Shown here: piece after piece, positions 25,954 to 32,898 of the stretch | Layout of the letters: the number at the start of each line of letters is the position of its first letter | Position numbering within the stretch: position 1 is the stretch's first letter | DNA from: Candidatus Omnitrophota bacterium | GTDB lineage: Bacteria > Omnitrophota > Gorgyraeia > Gygaellales > Profunditerraquicolaceae | NCBI GenBank assembly: GCA_026387405.1 | Contig: JAPLLV010000061.1 | Location: 1 to 43,913 of the forward strand | Length of the DNA: 43,913 bases | Direction of reading: 5' to 3' | Notes under the pieces: model-generated | Database searches by the model: none | What the model was told of the DNA's origin: nothing | The model's input: the letters and a program-made list of their open reading frames with translations, nothing else | Translations under genes and position numbers: made by a program

Positions 25954-27222
25954 ATGTATAAAAAAACAAGATTAGATAACGGCGTAAGCATTATTACCCA
26001 TCGCATGCCCGGTATGCAGTCCGCGGCTTTAGGGATATGGATAAAGACCGGCGGCAGATATGAAAATGCTTCAAATAAAGGTATCAGCCATTACCTGGAG
26101 CATATGCTTTTTAAAGGCACCAGGCATTATTCCTGTAACCAGATCAAGGAATATATCGAAGGGGTAGGCGGCTCTTTGAATGGTTTTACCTCAGAGGAAT
26201 TCACCTGTTATCTGGTGAAACTACCCGCCAGGCATCTTGAAGTGGCGCTGGATATCTTATCGGACATGGTTATCAATCCCGCCATTGATGAGGCAGAATT
26301 TACCAAGGAAAAGACCGTGATCCTTGAGGAAATAAAGATGTATAAGGACCAGCCGCAGAGCCACGTACAGGACTTGCTGGATGGATTACTCTGGCCCGGG
26401 CATCCCCTGGGTGAGCCTATCATTGGCAGCGAGGGGTCGGTGGGAAGATTGGGCAGGGACGATGTTGCTGTTTATCAGAAGAAACACTATACCCCCCGTA
26501 ACATTGTGGTCAGCGCAAGCGGGATCGTAAGTCATGATTGGCTGATAAAGAAGGTCAAGGCCAGGTTTTCCCATCTGAAGGATAAGAATCTAAATTCCTT
26601 TCTTGAGGTCAATGAACAACAAGATAAACCGCAGCTTAAGATCCTCGCCAAAGATACCGAGCAGTCTCACCTGGCCCTGGGTTTTCATGGGTTTAGCCGG
26701 GATCACCCTATGCGTTACGCCCTGGGGTTATTAAATATAATACTGGGCGGGAATATGTCCAGCCGCCTTTTTAATGAGGTAAGGGAGAAGAGGGGGTTGG
26801 CTTATGAGATCGGCTCGCAGGTCAGGCGTTTTGCCGATACCGGAGCCTTTATGGTGCACGCGGGGATGGATAACCAAAAATGCGGGGATGCGCTTGCCCT
26901 CATCTTAAAAGAGCTGTATAAAACCAGGTCTACGCTTGTGACTCCCGATGAGTTCAAGCGGGCCAGGGAATTTTACCTGGGGCAGCTTGAGCTTATGATG
27001 GAGGATACCCTGGATCAGATGCTTTGGATCGGGGAATCAACCGCCGCGCTGGATAAGGTATATACCTTGAATGAGATCATAAAAGGGGTGCGTAAGTCAA
27101 CGCGCCAGGACCTCAAAATTGTAGCCGGGGATATTTTCAAAAAAGAGAAATTGAACGTTGCCCTGATCGGCCCGCTTAAAGAACAGGAAGGGCCGATACT
27201 AAAGATCATAAAGAGCCTTTAG
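25954..27222 (+). CDS. M16 family zinc metallopeptidase
   Basis: A 422-residue peptidase of the insulysin/processing-peptidase family. The inverted zinc motif HYLEH (HxxEH) lies in NKGISHYLEHMLFKGTRH near residue 48, and the third ligand region VILEEIKMYKDQP follows about 75 residues later. A second, inactive M16 half follows, with MSSRLFNEVREKRGLAYEIGS. No signal peptide is seen, so it may be cytosolic. It cleaves peptides, but the substrate is unknown. Only two bases separate it from the CNNM gene. Confidence 0.92.
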   Translation: MYKKTRLDNGVSIITHRMPGMQSAALGIWIKTGGRYENASNKGISHYLEHMLFKGTRHYSCNQIKEYIEGVGGSLNGFTSEEFTCYLVKLPARHLEVALDILSDMVINPAIDEAEFTKEKTVILEEIKMYKDQPQSHVQDLLDGLLWPGHPLGEPIIGSEGSVGRLGRDDVAVYQKKHYTPRNIVVSASGIVSHDWLIKKVKARFSHLKDKNLNSFLEVNEQQDKPQLKILAKDTEQSHLALGFHGFSRDHPMRYALGLLNIILGGNMSSRLFNEVREKRGLAYEIGSQVRRFADTGAFMVHAGMDNQKCGDALALILKELYKTRSTLVTPDEFKRAREFYLGQLELMMEDTLDQMLWIGESTAALDKVYTLNEIIKGVRKSTRQDLKIVAGDIFKKEKLNVALIGPLKEQEGPILKIIKSL

Positions 27223-27224
27223 CC

Positions 27225-28232
27225 ATGTTAGCTATCTCGATATTCTTATTGGTTTTCGCGACTATTTCTTTTTTCCTTTCTGCCGCGGAGACATCCATCA
27301 TCGCCTTAAGCAAGATCAGGCTCAAGCATATGGTCGCCAAAGGAGTAAGGCGCGCCAACCACGTGCAGAACCTGGTGACCAGGCTGGATAAATTTATTGC
27401 TACCATCCTTGTGGGGAATAATTTTATCAATATAGCTATGTCCAGCATTCTCACCGGTATTCTTGTGCGTAAGTTAGGGTATAACTGGGGAGTAGTTATT
27501 TCCGCCCTGGTGTCGGCCTTATTCATCGTGGTCCTCTGCGAGATCACCCCGAAGATCCTGGCTACCAAGCATCCGGAGAAGGTGGCCCTGTTCACCGCCC
27601 CGATCATGGAGGTTTTGGTCACATTTTTTAATCCGGTTACACGTATCTTTACCAGCGTGAGCAATTTTCTTCTACGCGTCTTCGGCGTCGGCCCTTCCAA
27701 AAGGTCGCCTCTTATTACCGAAGAAGAGCTGCGGTTGATGATCGAAGTAGGCAAAGAGGAAGGGGTTTTAAGCGACGAGGAAAGGAAGATGCTGCATCGT
27801 ATCTTTGAATTCGGGGATACCCGGCTTTCCGAAGTCATGGTGCCTAGGGATAAGATGGTCGCGGTCAATATCAATACCAGCCCGGAAGAGCTGCTCAATA
27901 CTTTTTTAGAGGAAGGGCACGCACGGCTGCCGGTATATAAAGATTCTACCGATACGGTGATCGGCATTATTTATGCGCACGACCTCTTATATATCCTTAA
28001 GGAGAAGGGGCTTTTTTTACTCCAGGACCTGCTGCATCCGGCCTATTATGCGCCCGCTTCCATGCGCGTGAATGAACTTTTAAAAAAATTCCAGGCAGAT
28101 AAAATCCAGATGGCCATTGTAGTGGATGAACATAAGATGGCTTTGGGGCTGGTGACACTGGAGGATTTGTTTGAAGAGATAGTCGGCGAGATCGAAGAGG
28201 AGCACGTTACCCATTCATCCCCCAAGAAATAA
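27225..28232 (+). CDS. CNNM/CorC-type membrane protein with CBS pair, lacking the C-terminal domain
   Basis: A 335-residue inner-membrane protein of the HlyC/CorC (DUF21) family, linked to magnesium or other cation transport. Three membrane segments are visible in the DUF21 domain (about 3-25, 62-85 and 90-120), with the family motif AAETSI near residue 20. The two CBS domains follow (VMVPRDKMVAV onward and VNELLKKFQADKIQMAIVVDE). The protein stops soon after EEIVGEI, so the usual C-terminal CorC/HlyC domain of about 80 residues is missing. It probably shares a transcript with the upstream peptidase. Confidence 0.9.
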   Translation: MLAISIFLLVFATISFFLSAAETSIIALSKIRLKHMVAKGVRRANHVQNLVTRLDKFIATILVGNNFINIAMSSILTGILVRKLGYNWGVVISALVSALFIVVLCEITPKILATKHPEKVALFTAPIMEVLVTFFNPVTRIFTSVSNFLLRVFGVGPSKRSPLITEEELRLMIEVGKEEGVLSDEERKMLHRIFEFGDTRLSEVMVPRDKMVAVNINTSPEELLNTFLEEGHARLPVYKDSTDTVIGIIYAHDLLYILKEKGLFLLQDLLHPAYYAPASMRVNELLKKFQADKIQMAIVVDEHKMALGLVTLEDLFEEIVGEIEEEHVTHSSPKK

Positions 28233-28260
28233 TTGACAGTATTTTGAGGTGTGATATAAT
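28233..28260 (+). promoter_or_regulatory. Consensus sigma70 promoter
   Basis: TTGACA at 28233-28238 and TATAAT at 28255-28260, both perfect, with a 16-base spacer. It starts on the base after the CNNM stop. It should drive the zinc-ribbon gene, and perhaps rsfS-argS-recJ, through a leader of about 230 bases. Confidence 0.8.
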
Positions 28261-28261
28261 T

Positions 28262-28288
28262 GAGAAGTGTGCATTAGGCACACTTCTC
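28262..28288 (+). promoter_or_regulatory. Perfect 11-bp hairpin at the transcript start
   Basis: GAGAAGTGTGC and GCACACTTCTC flank the loop ATTAG. It lies directly after the -10 box, so the 5' end of the RNA would be folded; it may protect the transcript. It has no T-run and is not a classical terminator. Confidence 0.6.
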
Positions 28289-28451
28289 ATTGCGAGGAGC
28301 CGTAGGCGGTTGCGAGGCGAAGCCGAAGCAAACCAGCAGCCAGCGAAAGATGGGATTCCTCGCTGCGCTCGGAACAGGCTGGGCAATCCCATAAGCGAGA
28401 TTGCTTCGCCCCCTGCCTTGCCGGCAGGCAGGCTTCGGGGCTCGCAATGAC
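28288..28451. repeat. CATTGCGAGG-bounded palindrome, copy 3
   Basis: The ends are CATTGCGAGG and CTCGCAATGAC, with GCAATCCC and GATTGC inside and an extra CTGCCTTGCCGGCAGGCAGG hairpin near 28411-28430. It is the longest copy of the family in this window and sits in the leader of the zinc-ribbon gene. Confidence 0.88.
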
Positions 28452-28495
28452 AGTAATTTGTCTTAATTGTAGCGTAAAACAAAGGAGGATGCAAA

Positions 28496-28645
28496 ATGGC
28501 AGAAAAAGGTTATTGCGTGAAATGCAAGGCTAAAAAAGACATGAAGGATGAGCAGAAAGTGACCATGAAGAATGGCCGCCTGGCAGCAAAAGGCAAATGT
28601 CCTGATTGCGGTACCGGCATGTATAAAATCCTAGGCAAAAAATAA
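28496..28645 (+). CDS. Small zinc-ribbon protein (DUF5679-like)
   Basis: A 49-residue protein too short for most gene lists. It has two CxxC pairs, YCVKCKAKKDM at residues 6-16 and CPDCGTGMYK near the end, separated by a basic stretch with VTMKNGR. This pattern matches the small DUF5679 zinc-ribbon family as I remember it. AAGGAGG lies eight bases before the ATG, the strongest ribosome site in this region, and a perfect promoter lies upstream. It is very probably expressed. Its role is unknown; nucleic acid or protein binding is a guess. Confidence 0.85.
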   Translation: MAEKGYCVKCKAKKDMKDEQKVTMKNGRLAAKGKCPDCGTGMYKILGKK

Positions 28646-28661
28646 TTTTTGGGCAAAAATT

Positions 28662-28714
28662 GGAGACGGTCCTCAAAAGAACATAAATACTTTAAGAGAA
28701 CCGTCCCCATTTTT
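28662..28714 (+). terminator. Inverted repeat with T-run after the zinc-ribbon gene
   Basis: GGAGACGGTCCTC (28662-28674) pairs with GAGAACCGTCCCC (28696-28708), followed by ATTTTT. The stem is interrupted by single mismatches. It could end the small gene's transcript ahead of rsfS or may be a GGGGACGGT-type repeat. Confidence 0.5.
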
Positions 28715-28731
28715 AGAAGAGGCGGTAAAAA

Positions 28732-29100
28732 ATAGAAAGCAAAAAATTAGCCCTACGTATCGCCGGCATCGCCAAGTCTAAGAAAGCCGAGGACGTGCGC
28801 ATCCTTGACCTAAGGAAACTCGCGGCCTTCTGCGATTATTTTGTGATCTTGAGCACTCAATCGCTTCGGCAGACCAATGCTATTGCCGAGGCCCTGCAGG
28901 AAGACCTAAGCAGGCTAAATTTAAAGCCCCTCTCCCGGATCCCCGCCGAGGATAAATCAGGCTGGATCGTGCTTGATTTTAGAAGCGTCATTGTGCATAT
29001 TTTTCATAAACCGCTTCGGGAATATTATTCCCTGGAGCGGCTCTGGCAGGATGCCAAAAAAGTCCGTATCTCTATCCGTAAGAAATCGCCTACCCGTTAA
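28732..29100 (+). CDS. rsfS: Ribosomal silencing factor RsfS, apparent AUA start
   Basis: This protein binds L14 and keeps ribosomal subunits apart in starvation. The core KKAEDVRILDLRKLAAFCDYFVI is the family signature. It continues through QTNAIAEALQEDL and SGWIVLDFRSVIVHIFH to the YYSLERLW ending. The first conventional start (GTG at 28795) would cut off the first helix and part of the signature. Family-like sequence runs upstream through LALRIAGIAKSKKAED to an ATA codon at 28732, with a stop just before it and no ATG, GTG or TTG between. GAGG lies nine bases ahead. A rare AUA start is therefore proposed (122 residues). The alternative is a start at 28795 with a shortened protein. Confidence 0.85.
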   Translation: MESKKLALRIAGIAKSKKAEDVRILDLRKLAAFCDYFVILSTQSLRQTNAIAEALQEDLSRLNLKPLSRIPAEDKSGWIVLDFRSVIVHIFHKPLREYYSLERLWQDAKKVRISIRKKSPTR

Positions 29101-29116
29101 TTTGTTATAAAATACC

Positions 29117-30757
29117 ATGGAACTGGATCTGCAGGCCACAATAAAAGAGTTGATTCAGGGCGCGCTCAAAGAGCTTGATAATGACCTTGAGCCCAAGGAC
29201 CTGGTTTATCTGGATTTTCCCACCGATAACCGTTTCGGAGAGCTGTCTACGAATATCGCCATGCGCCTAGCAAGGACGCTCAAGAAATCTCCTGCCCAGA
29301 TAGCCGGCAGGCTTATCCCCATATTAGAGGAAAAGATAAAGTCGCAGAAGCTGGATATTTATATAAAAGATATCAAGCTTGAAGGCGCGGGTTTTATAAA
29401 TTTTTATTTTACGGACAGATTTTTCTACGACCGGCTGAGCGATCTGATCGTCAAAGGCCGGGATGCGCTAAGGATAAATTTAGGGCATGCGGCTCCGGTC
29501 ATTATTGAATTTGTAAGCGCCAACCCCACCGGGGCGCTCTCGGTAGCCCATGCCCGCCAGGCAGCGGTAGGCGACATTCTCGCCAATGTAATGGCGTTTA
29601 CCGGGTTCAAGGTGAATCGCGAATACTATCTTAATGACGAGGGCAACCAGATCAACATCCTGGGCGAATCCGTGGTTTTGAGAATGAAGGAACTGGCCGG
29701 AGAAAGAATTGAGTTTCCCGAGAATTACTATCAGGGAGATTATATCTATGATATTGCAAGAGAAGTCGCCGGCCGCCGGCCACAAGTCGTCAGTCCGGGT
29801 GATTTTGCCGCGGGGCATATCTTAGGGATCATCAAGAAAGAGCTGGAGGATTTTGGGGTTAAATTTGACAGTTGGTACAGCCAGAAAAGCTTAAGGGAGA
29901 GCGGTAAGATAGACGAGGCCCTGGCTTTTTTAAAAGATAAAGGTTTCTTATACGAAGAAGATGGGGCGCTCTGGTTCAAATCTACCCAGTTCGGCGACGA
30001 CAAAGACAGGGTGGTCATAAAAAGCGATGGTTCTTATACCTATCTAGCTCCGGATATCGCTTATCACCGGGATAAATACAAGCGCGGTTTTAAAAAAATA
30101 ATCAACCTTTGGGGTCCGGATCACCACGGTTATATCAACCGGCTCAAGGCTGCTGTCCTGGCCCTGGGTTATGATGCCGGCTCCATTTCCATCATCATCG
30201 TTCAGCTGGCTACGATATCCAGGGGTGGTCAGCCTGTGCTGATGTCTACCCGCCGCGGCCAGTATATCACCTTAAGAGAGGTGTTGGATGAGGTGGGTAA
30301 AGACGCGGCAAGATTCTTTTTTCTTATGCGCCGCACTTCCAGCCACCTGGATTTTGACCTGGAGGTGGCCAAGAAGCAGTCTTCCGAAAACCCGGTATAT
30401 TATTGCCAGTATGCCTACGCCCGCATTGCCAGTATCCTGCGCAGCAGTTCCCCCGTGCTTAAGCCCGGGGAACTGGATGTGCGCGCGCTTCAGGAAAAGG
30501 AAGAGTTGGTTCTGATCAAGAAGATATGGCAGTTTAATTCTATCCTGAATATATGCGTGATCACCGAAGACCCCTATTGGCTCACCGTATACCTGCAGGA
30601 ATTAGCGGAGACTTTTCATAAATTCTACGACCTTCACCGCGTCTTGGGCCAGGACAGCCGGCTGACCTCGGCGCGCCTTGCGCTTATTCAGGCGGTGCAG
30701 ACGGTTTTAGGCACAGGCTTAGAGTTGTTAGGAGTTTCCCGCCCGGAGAGTATGTAA
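29117..30757 (+). CDS. argS: Arginyl-tRNA synthetase
   Basis: A 546-residue class I synthetase. The N-terminal Add-1 domain (about 1-115) is followed by the signature SANPTGALSVAHARQAAVGD near residue 134, in which the usual HVGH reads SVAH. The second site, LMSTRRGQYITLREVLDEVG near residue 375, replaces KMSKS in the ArgRS manner. The C-terminal anticodon-binding domain has YCQYAYARIASILR. Only 16 bases separate it from rsfS and 16 from recJ, so the three form an operon. Confidence 0.96.
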   Translation: MELDLQATIKELIQGALKELDNDLEPKDLVYLDFPTDNRFGELSTNIAMRLARTLKKSPAQIAGRLIPILEEKIKSQKLDIYIKDIKLEGAGFINFYFTDRFFYDRLSDLIVKGRDALRINLGHAAPVIIEFVSANPTGALSVAHARQAAVGDILANVMAFTGFKVNREYYLNDEGNQINILGESVVLRMKELAGERIEFPENYYQGDYIYDIAREVAGRRPQVVSPGDFAAGHILGIIKKELEDFGVKFDSWYSQKSLRESGKIDEALAFLKDKGFLYEEDGALWFKSTQFGDDKDRVVIKSDGSYTYLAPDIAYHRDKYKRGFKKIINLWGPDHHGYINRLKAAVLALGYDAGSISIIIVQLATISRGGQPVLMSTRRGQYITLREVLDEVGKDAARFFFLMRRTSSHLDFDLEVAKKQSSENPVYYCQYAYARIASILRSSSPVLKPGELDVRALQEKEELVLIKKIWQFNSILNICVITEDPYWLTVYLQELAETFHKFYDLHRVLGQDSRLTSARLALIQAVQTVLGTGLELLGVSRPESM

Positions 30758-30773
30758 GTTGTCGGCTCATTAA

Positions 30774-32462
30774 ATGCACCCTCACAAGATCTTAAAAGTC
30801 AGCGCGCCCCAGGCGCACCTGCAGGATTTAATATCCGGGGAGCTCGGTATTTCCAGGATCCTGGCCCAGATATTAATTAACCGCGGTATAAAAAGCCCCC
30901 AAGAAGCGGAAGGTTTTTTGCATCCAAAATTGGCGGATCTGGGAGATCCGTTTTCCTTCCTGCATATGTCCCGGGCAATAAAGCTTATTCATAATGCGCG
31001 GGAATCAAAAGAAAAAGTCATGGTCTTTAGCGATTATGACGTTGACGGCTTAACGGCTTTAGCCCTGCTTAAAGACGCGCTCGCTAAAATAGGCATCCAG
31101 GCGGAGCATTATCTCCCGCACCGCATTAAGGAAGGTTACGGCCTTACTAAAGATATCGCGCAACTGGCCAAAAAGAGGGGTATAAAACTTCTTATTACCG
31201 CTGATTGCGGCACAAACAGCCATATCCAGATAAAAGAATTAAGGCAGCGGGGCATCGAAGTTATCGTTACCGATCATCATGAACCATCGACAAAAGAGCC
31301 TTCATCTGCCTCAAGCATTATCAATCCCAAGACAAAAGATTCGGGGTATCCCTTCCGGGATCTGGCCGGGGTGGGGGTGGCTTATAAGCTGGCCCAGGCG
31401 CTTAGCGGCAAAGACCTGGCGGAAGACCTGGACCTGGTTGCCCTGGGGACTATTGCCGATGTCGTGCCTTTGACGGGAGAAAATCGTATTATTGCCAAGT
31501 TTGGCCTGGAGCGTCTTTCCCGGACCAGTCGGCCGGGCTTGCAGGCGCTGATCAAGTCCAGCCGCTTAAAGACAAGAAATATCAATTCTACTTTTGTTTC
31601 TTTCATCATCGGGCCGCGGCTTAATGCCAGCGGGCGCATGGATACGGCGGAGACCTCCTTGCTTTTATTATTAAGCAAAGACCTTAAAGATGCGCAAGAG
31701 CTGGCAGGCATTATCGAAGGACATAATCGCCTGCGCCAGAAGGTCGAAGGCAAGATCATGGAGGAGGCCCTGGCCTTGATCGCCGAGGATGTAAATTTTA
31801 AGGAACAAAAAGTCATTGTCCTGGCCGGTGAGGACTGGCATCAGGGGGTCCTGGGTATCGTGGCCTCGAAATTGGCAGACAGGTTTTACCGGCCCACGAT
31901 CTTGATATCTAAAACGGGGCAGTTGTGTAAAGGTTCCGGCCGCTCCATTAATAATTTTCATCTTTTTCAGGCGCTCCTTGAGTGTGCGGGTTTGCTGGAT
32001 AATTTCGGAGGGCATGCCCATGCCGCGGGCCTGACTGTGGCCAGGGATAATATAGCTCTTTTAAAAGAGAGGATCAATGACCTGGCGGATAAGAGGCTCC
32101 TCCTGGAAGACCTGCTGCCCGTTTTAAATGTGGATATGGAACTGGGTTTAGGCGATATAGATATGTCTCTGGCAGAGGAGTTGGAGCTTTTAGAGCCGTT
32201 TGGCACGGCCAACCCCGAAGCGCAATTTTTTACCAGGAACCTGAAATTAAAAGGCGAAGCGCAAGTCTTAGGCAGGGATACCTTGAAATTCTGGGTAAGT
32301 GACGGTCAGTTTACTTGTCCGGTGATAGGGTTTGGAAAGGGCATTCTAAAAGAAAGCCTGCTGCAGGCAGGCTCAATTGACCTTGTATATACCCCGAAGA
32401 TAGACCATTGGCTGGAAGAGTCTTCTGTGATTCTTGAAATAAAGGATATTTTCTTCAGGTAG
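30774..32462 (+). CDS. recJ: Single-strand DNA exonuclease RecJ
   Basis: A 562-residue DHH-family 5'-3' exonuclease for recombination and mismatch repair. The catalytic motifs are VMVFSDYDVDGLTALALL (near residue 82), LLITADCGTNS, VIVTDHHEPS (DHH) and GPRLNASGRMDTAE. The DHHA1 region shows the GGHAHAAG motif near residue 414. The C-terminal OB fold is normal. A strong hairpin ends the unit before the convergent rpmB. Confidence 0.96.
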   Translation: MHPHKILKVSAPQAHLQDLISGELGISRILAQILINRGIKSPQEAEGFLHPKLADLGDPFSFLHMSRAIKLIHNARESKEKVMVFSDYDVDGLTALALLKDALAKIGIQAEHYLPHRIKEGYGLTKDIAQLAKKRGIKLLITADCGTNSHIQIKELRQRGIEVIVTDHHEPSTKEPSSASSIINPKTKDSGYPFRDLAGVGVAYKLAQALSGKDLAEDLDLVALGTIADVVPLTGENRIIAKFGLERLSRTSRPGLQALIKSSRLKTRNINSTFVSFIIGPRLNASGRMDTAETSLLLLLSKDLKDAQELAGIIEGHNRLRQKVEGKIMEEALALIAEDVNFKEQKVIVLAGEDWHQGVLGIVASKLADRFYRPTILISKTGQLCKGSGRSINNFHLFQALLECAGLLDNFGGHAHAAGLTVARDNIALLKERINDLADKRLLLEDLLPVLNVDMELGLGDIDMSLAEELELLEPFGTANPEAQFFTRNLKLKGEAQVLGRDTLKFWVSDGQFTCPVIGFGKGILKESLLQAGSIDLVYTPKIDHWLEESSVILEIKDIFFR

Positions 32463-32468
32463 GTTTGT

Positions 32469-32497
32469 CCCGTTAGAAAACGAAGTTTTTTAACGGG
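32469..32497. terminator. Bidirectional terminator between recJ and rpmB
   Basis: CCCGTTAGAAAAC pairs with GTTTTTTAACGGG over 13 bp (one G-U) with loop GAA. The A/T tract in the arms lets it serve both converging transcripts. Confidence 0.7.
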
Positions 32498-32505
32498 GCG
32501 GGGTT

Positions 32506-32733
32506 TTAGGCCCTTAGGATCTCGCCTTTTTTGATGCATTTGGTGCAGACATATACCCGGCGGGGATGGTTGTTGACTAAAATCCGCATTTTCTGCAGAT
32601 TAGGCAGGAATTCGTGCTTACTGGAACGGCAGATTTTGCTTCCTGTCCCGCCCTTTTGTTTGGCCAGGCCTTTTCTGGAAACGACCCTTCCTACTAAGTC
32701 ACCTTTTCCGCATATAGCGCATTTTTTTAGCAT
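32506..32733 (-). CDS. rpmB: Ribosomal protein L28, zinc-binding form
   Basis: A 75-residue large-subunit protein, the only gene on the minus strand. It shows MLKKCAICGKGDLVGRVVSR and, near the end, RVYVCTKCIKKGEI; the two CxxC pairs would hold zinc. The central KMRILVNNHPRRVYV block is typical. GAGGAAA lies just before the ATG. It has its own promoter 110 bases upstream and a leader with two strong hairpins. Its solitary, divergent placement is unlike the common rpmB-rpmG pair. Confidence 0.95.
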   Translation of the reverse strand: MLKKCAICGKGDLVGRVVSRKGLAKQKGGTGSKICRSSKHEFLPNLQKMRILVNNHPRRVYVCTKCIKKGEILRA

Positions 32734-32784
32734 AGTTTCCTCTTAAATTCCTGAAAAAAATCAAGAGATGCAATAATGATGTTA

Positions 32785-32839
32785 TCCCGCACACAGTGCG
32801 GGATAAAAATAAACCTAGGAAGCAGAGCTAGGTTTATTT
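32785..32839 (-). promoter_or_regulatory. Two hairpins in the rpmB leader
   Basis: On the minus strand the transcript first meets a 12-bp stem (32828-32839 with 32807-32818), followed by a T-rich stretch like an intrinsic terminator. Next comes an 8-bp stem (32796-32803 with 32785-32792). The first stem begins two or three bases after the -10 box. The arrangement suggests attenuation or transcript protection. Confidence 0.55.
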
Positions 32840-32841
32840 TT

Positions 32842-32869
32842 AGTATACTTTAAAATATCCCCTTGTCAA
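32842..32869 (-). promoter_or_regulatory. rpmB promoter
   Basis: On the minus strand, TTGACA (32869-32864) and TATACT (32847-32842) with a 16-base spacer. Its -35 box overlaps that of the divergent addA promoter within the palindrome CCCCTTGTCAAGGGG at 32859-32873. Confidence 0.78.
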
Positions 32870-32891
32870 GGGGTAATAAGCGCGCTAATAT
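32863..32891 (+). promoter_or_regulatory. addA promoter, probably leaderless
   Basis: TTGTCA at 32863-32868, a 17-base spacer and TAATAT at 32886-32891. The addA ATG at 32899 is seven bases after the -10 box, where transcription would begin. No Shine-Dalgarno is visible. Confidence 0.55.
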
Positions 32892-32898
32892 TACAACT

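Noticed and set aside
27206-27967. 253-residue minus-strand frame opposite the CNNM gene
   Set aside because: It mirrors a membrane and CBS coding region, and its length follows from codon bias of the sense gene.
22411-28451. A CRISPR array from the CATTGCGAGG repeats
   Set aside because: The copies are kilobases apart, palindromic throughout and lack regular spacers; there are no cas genes.
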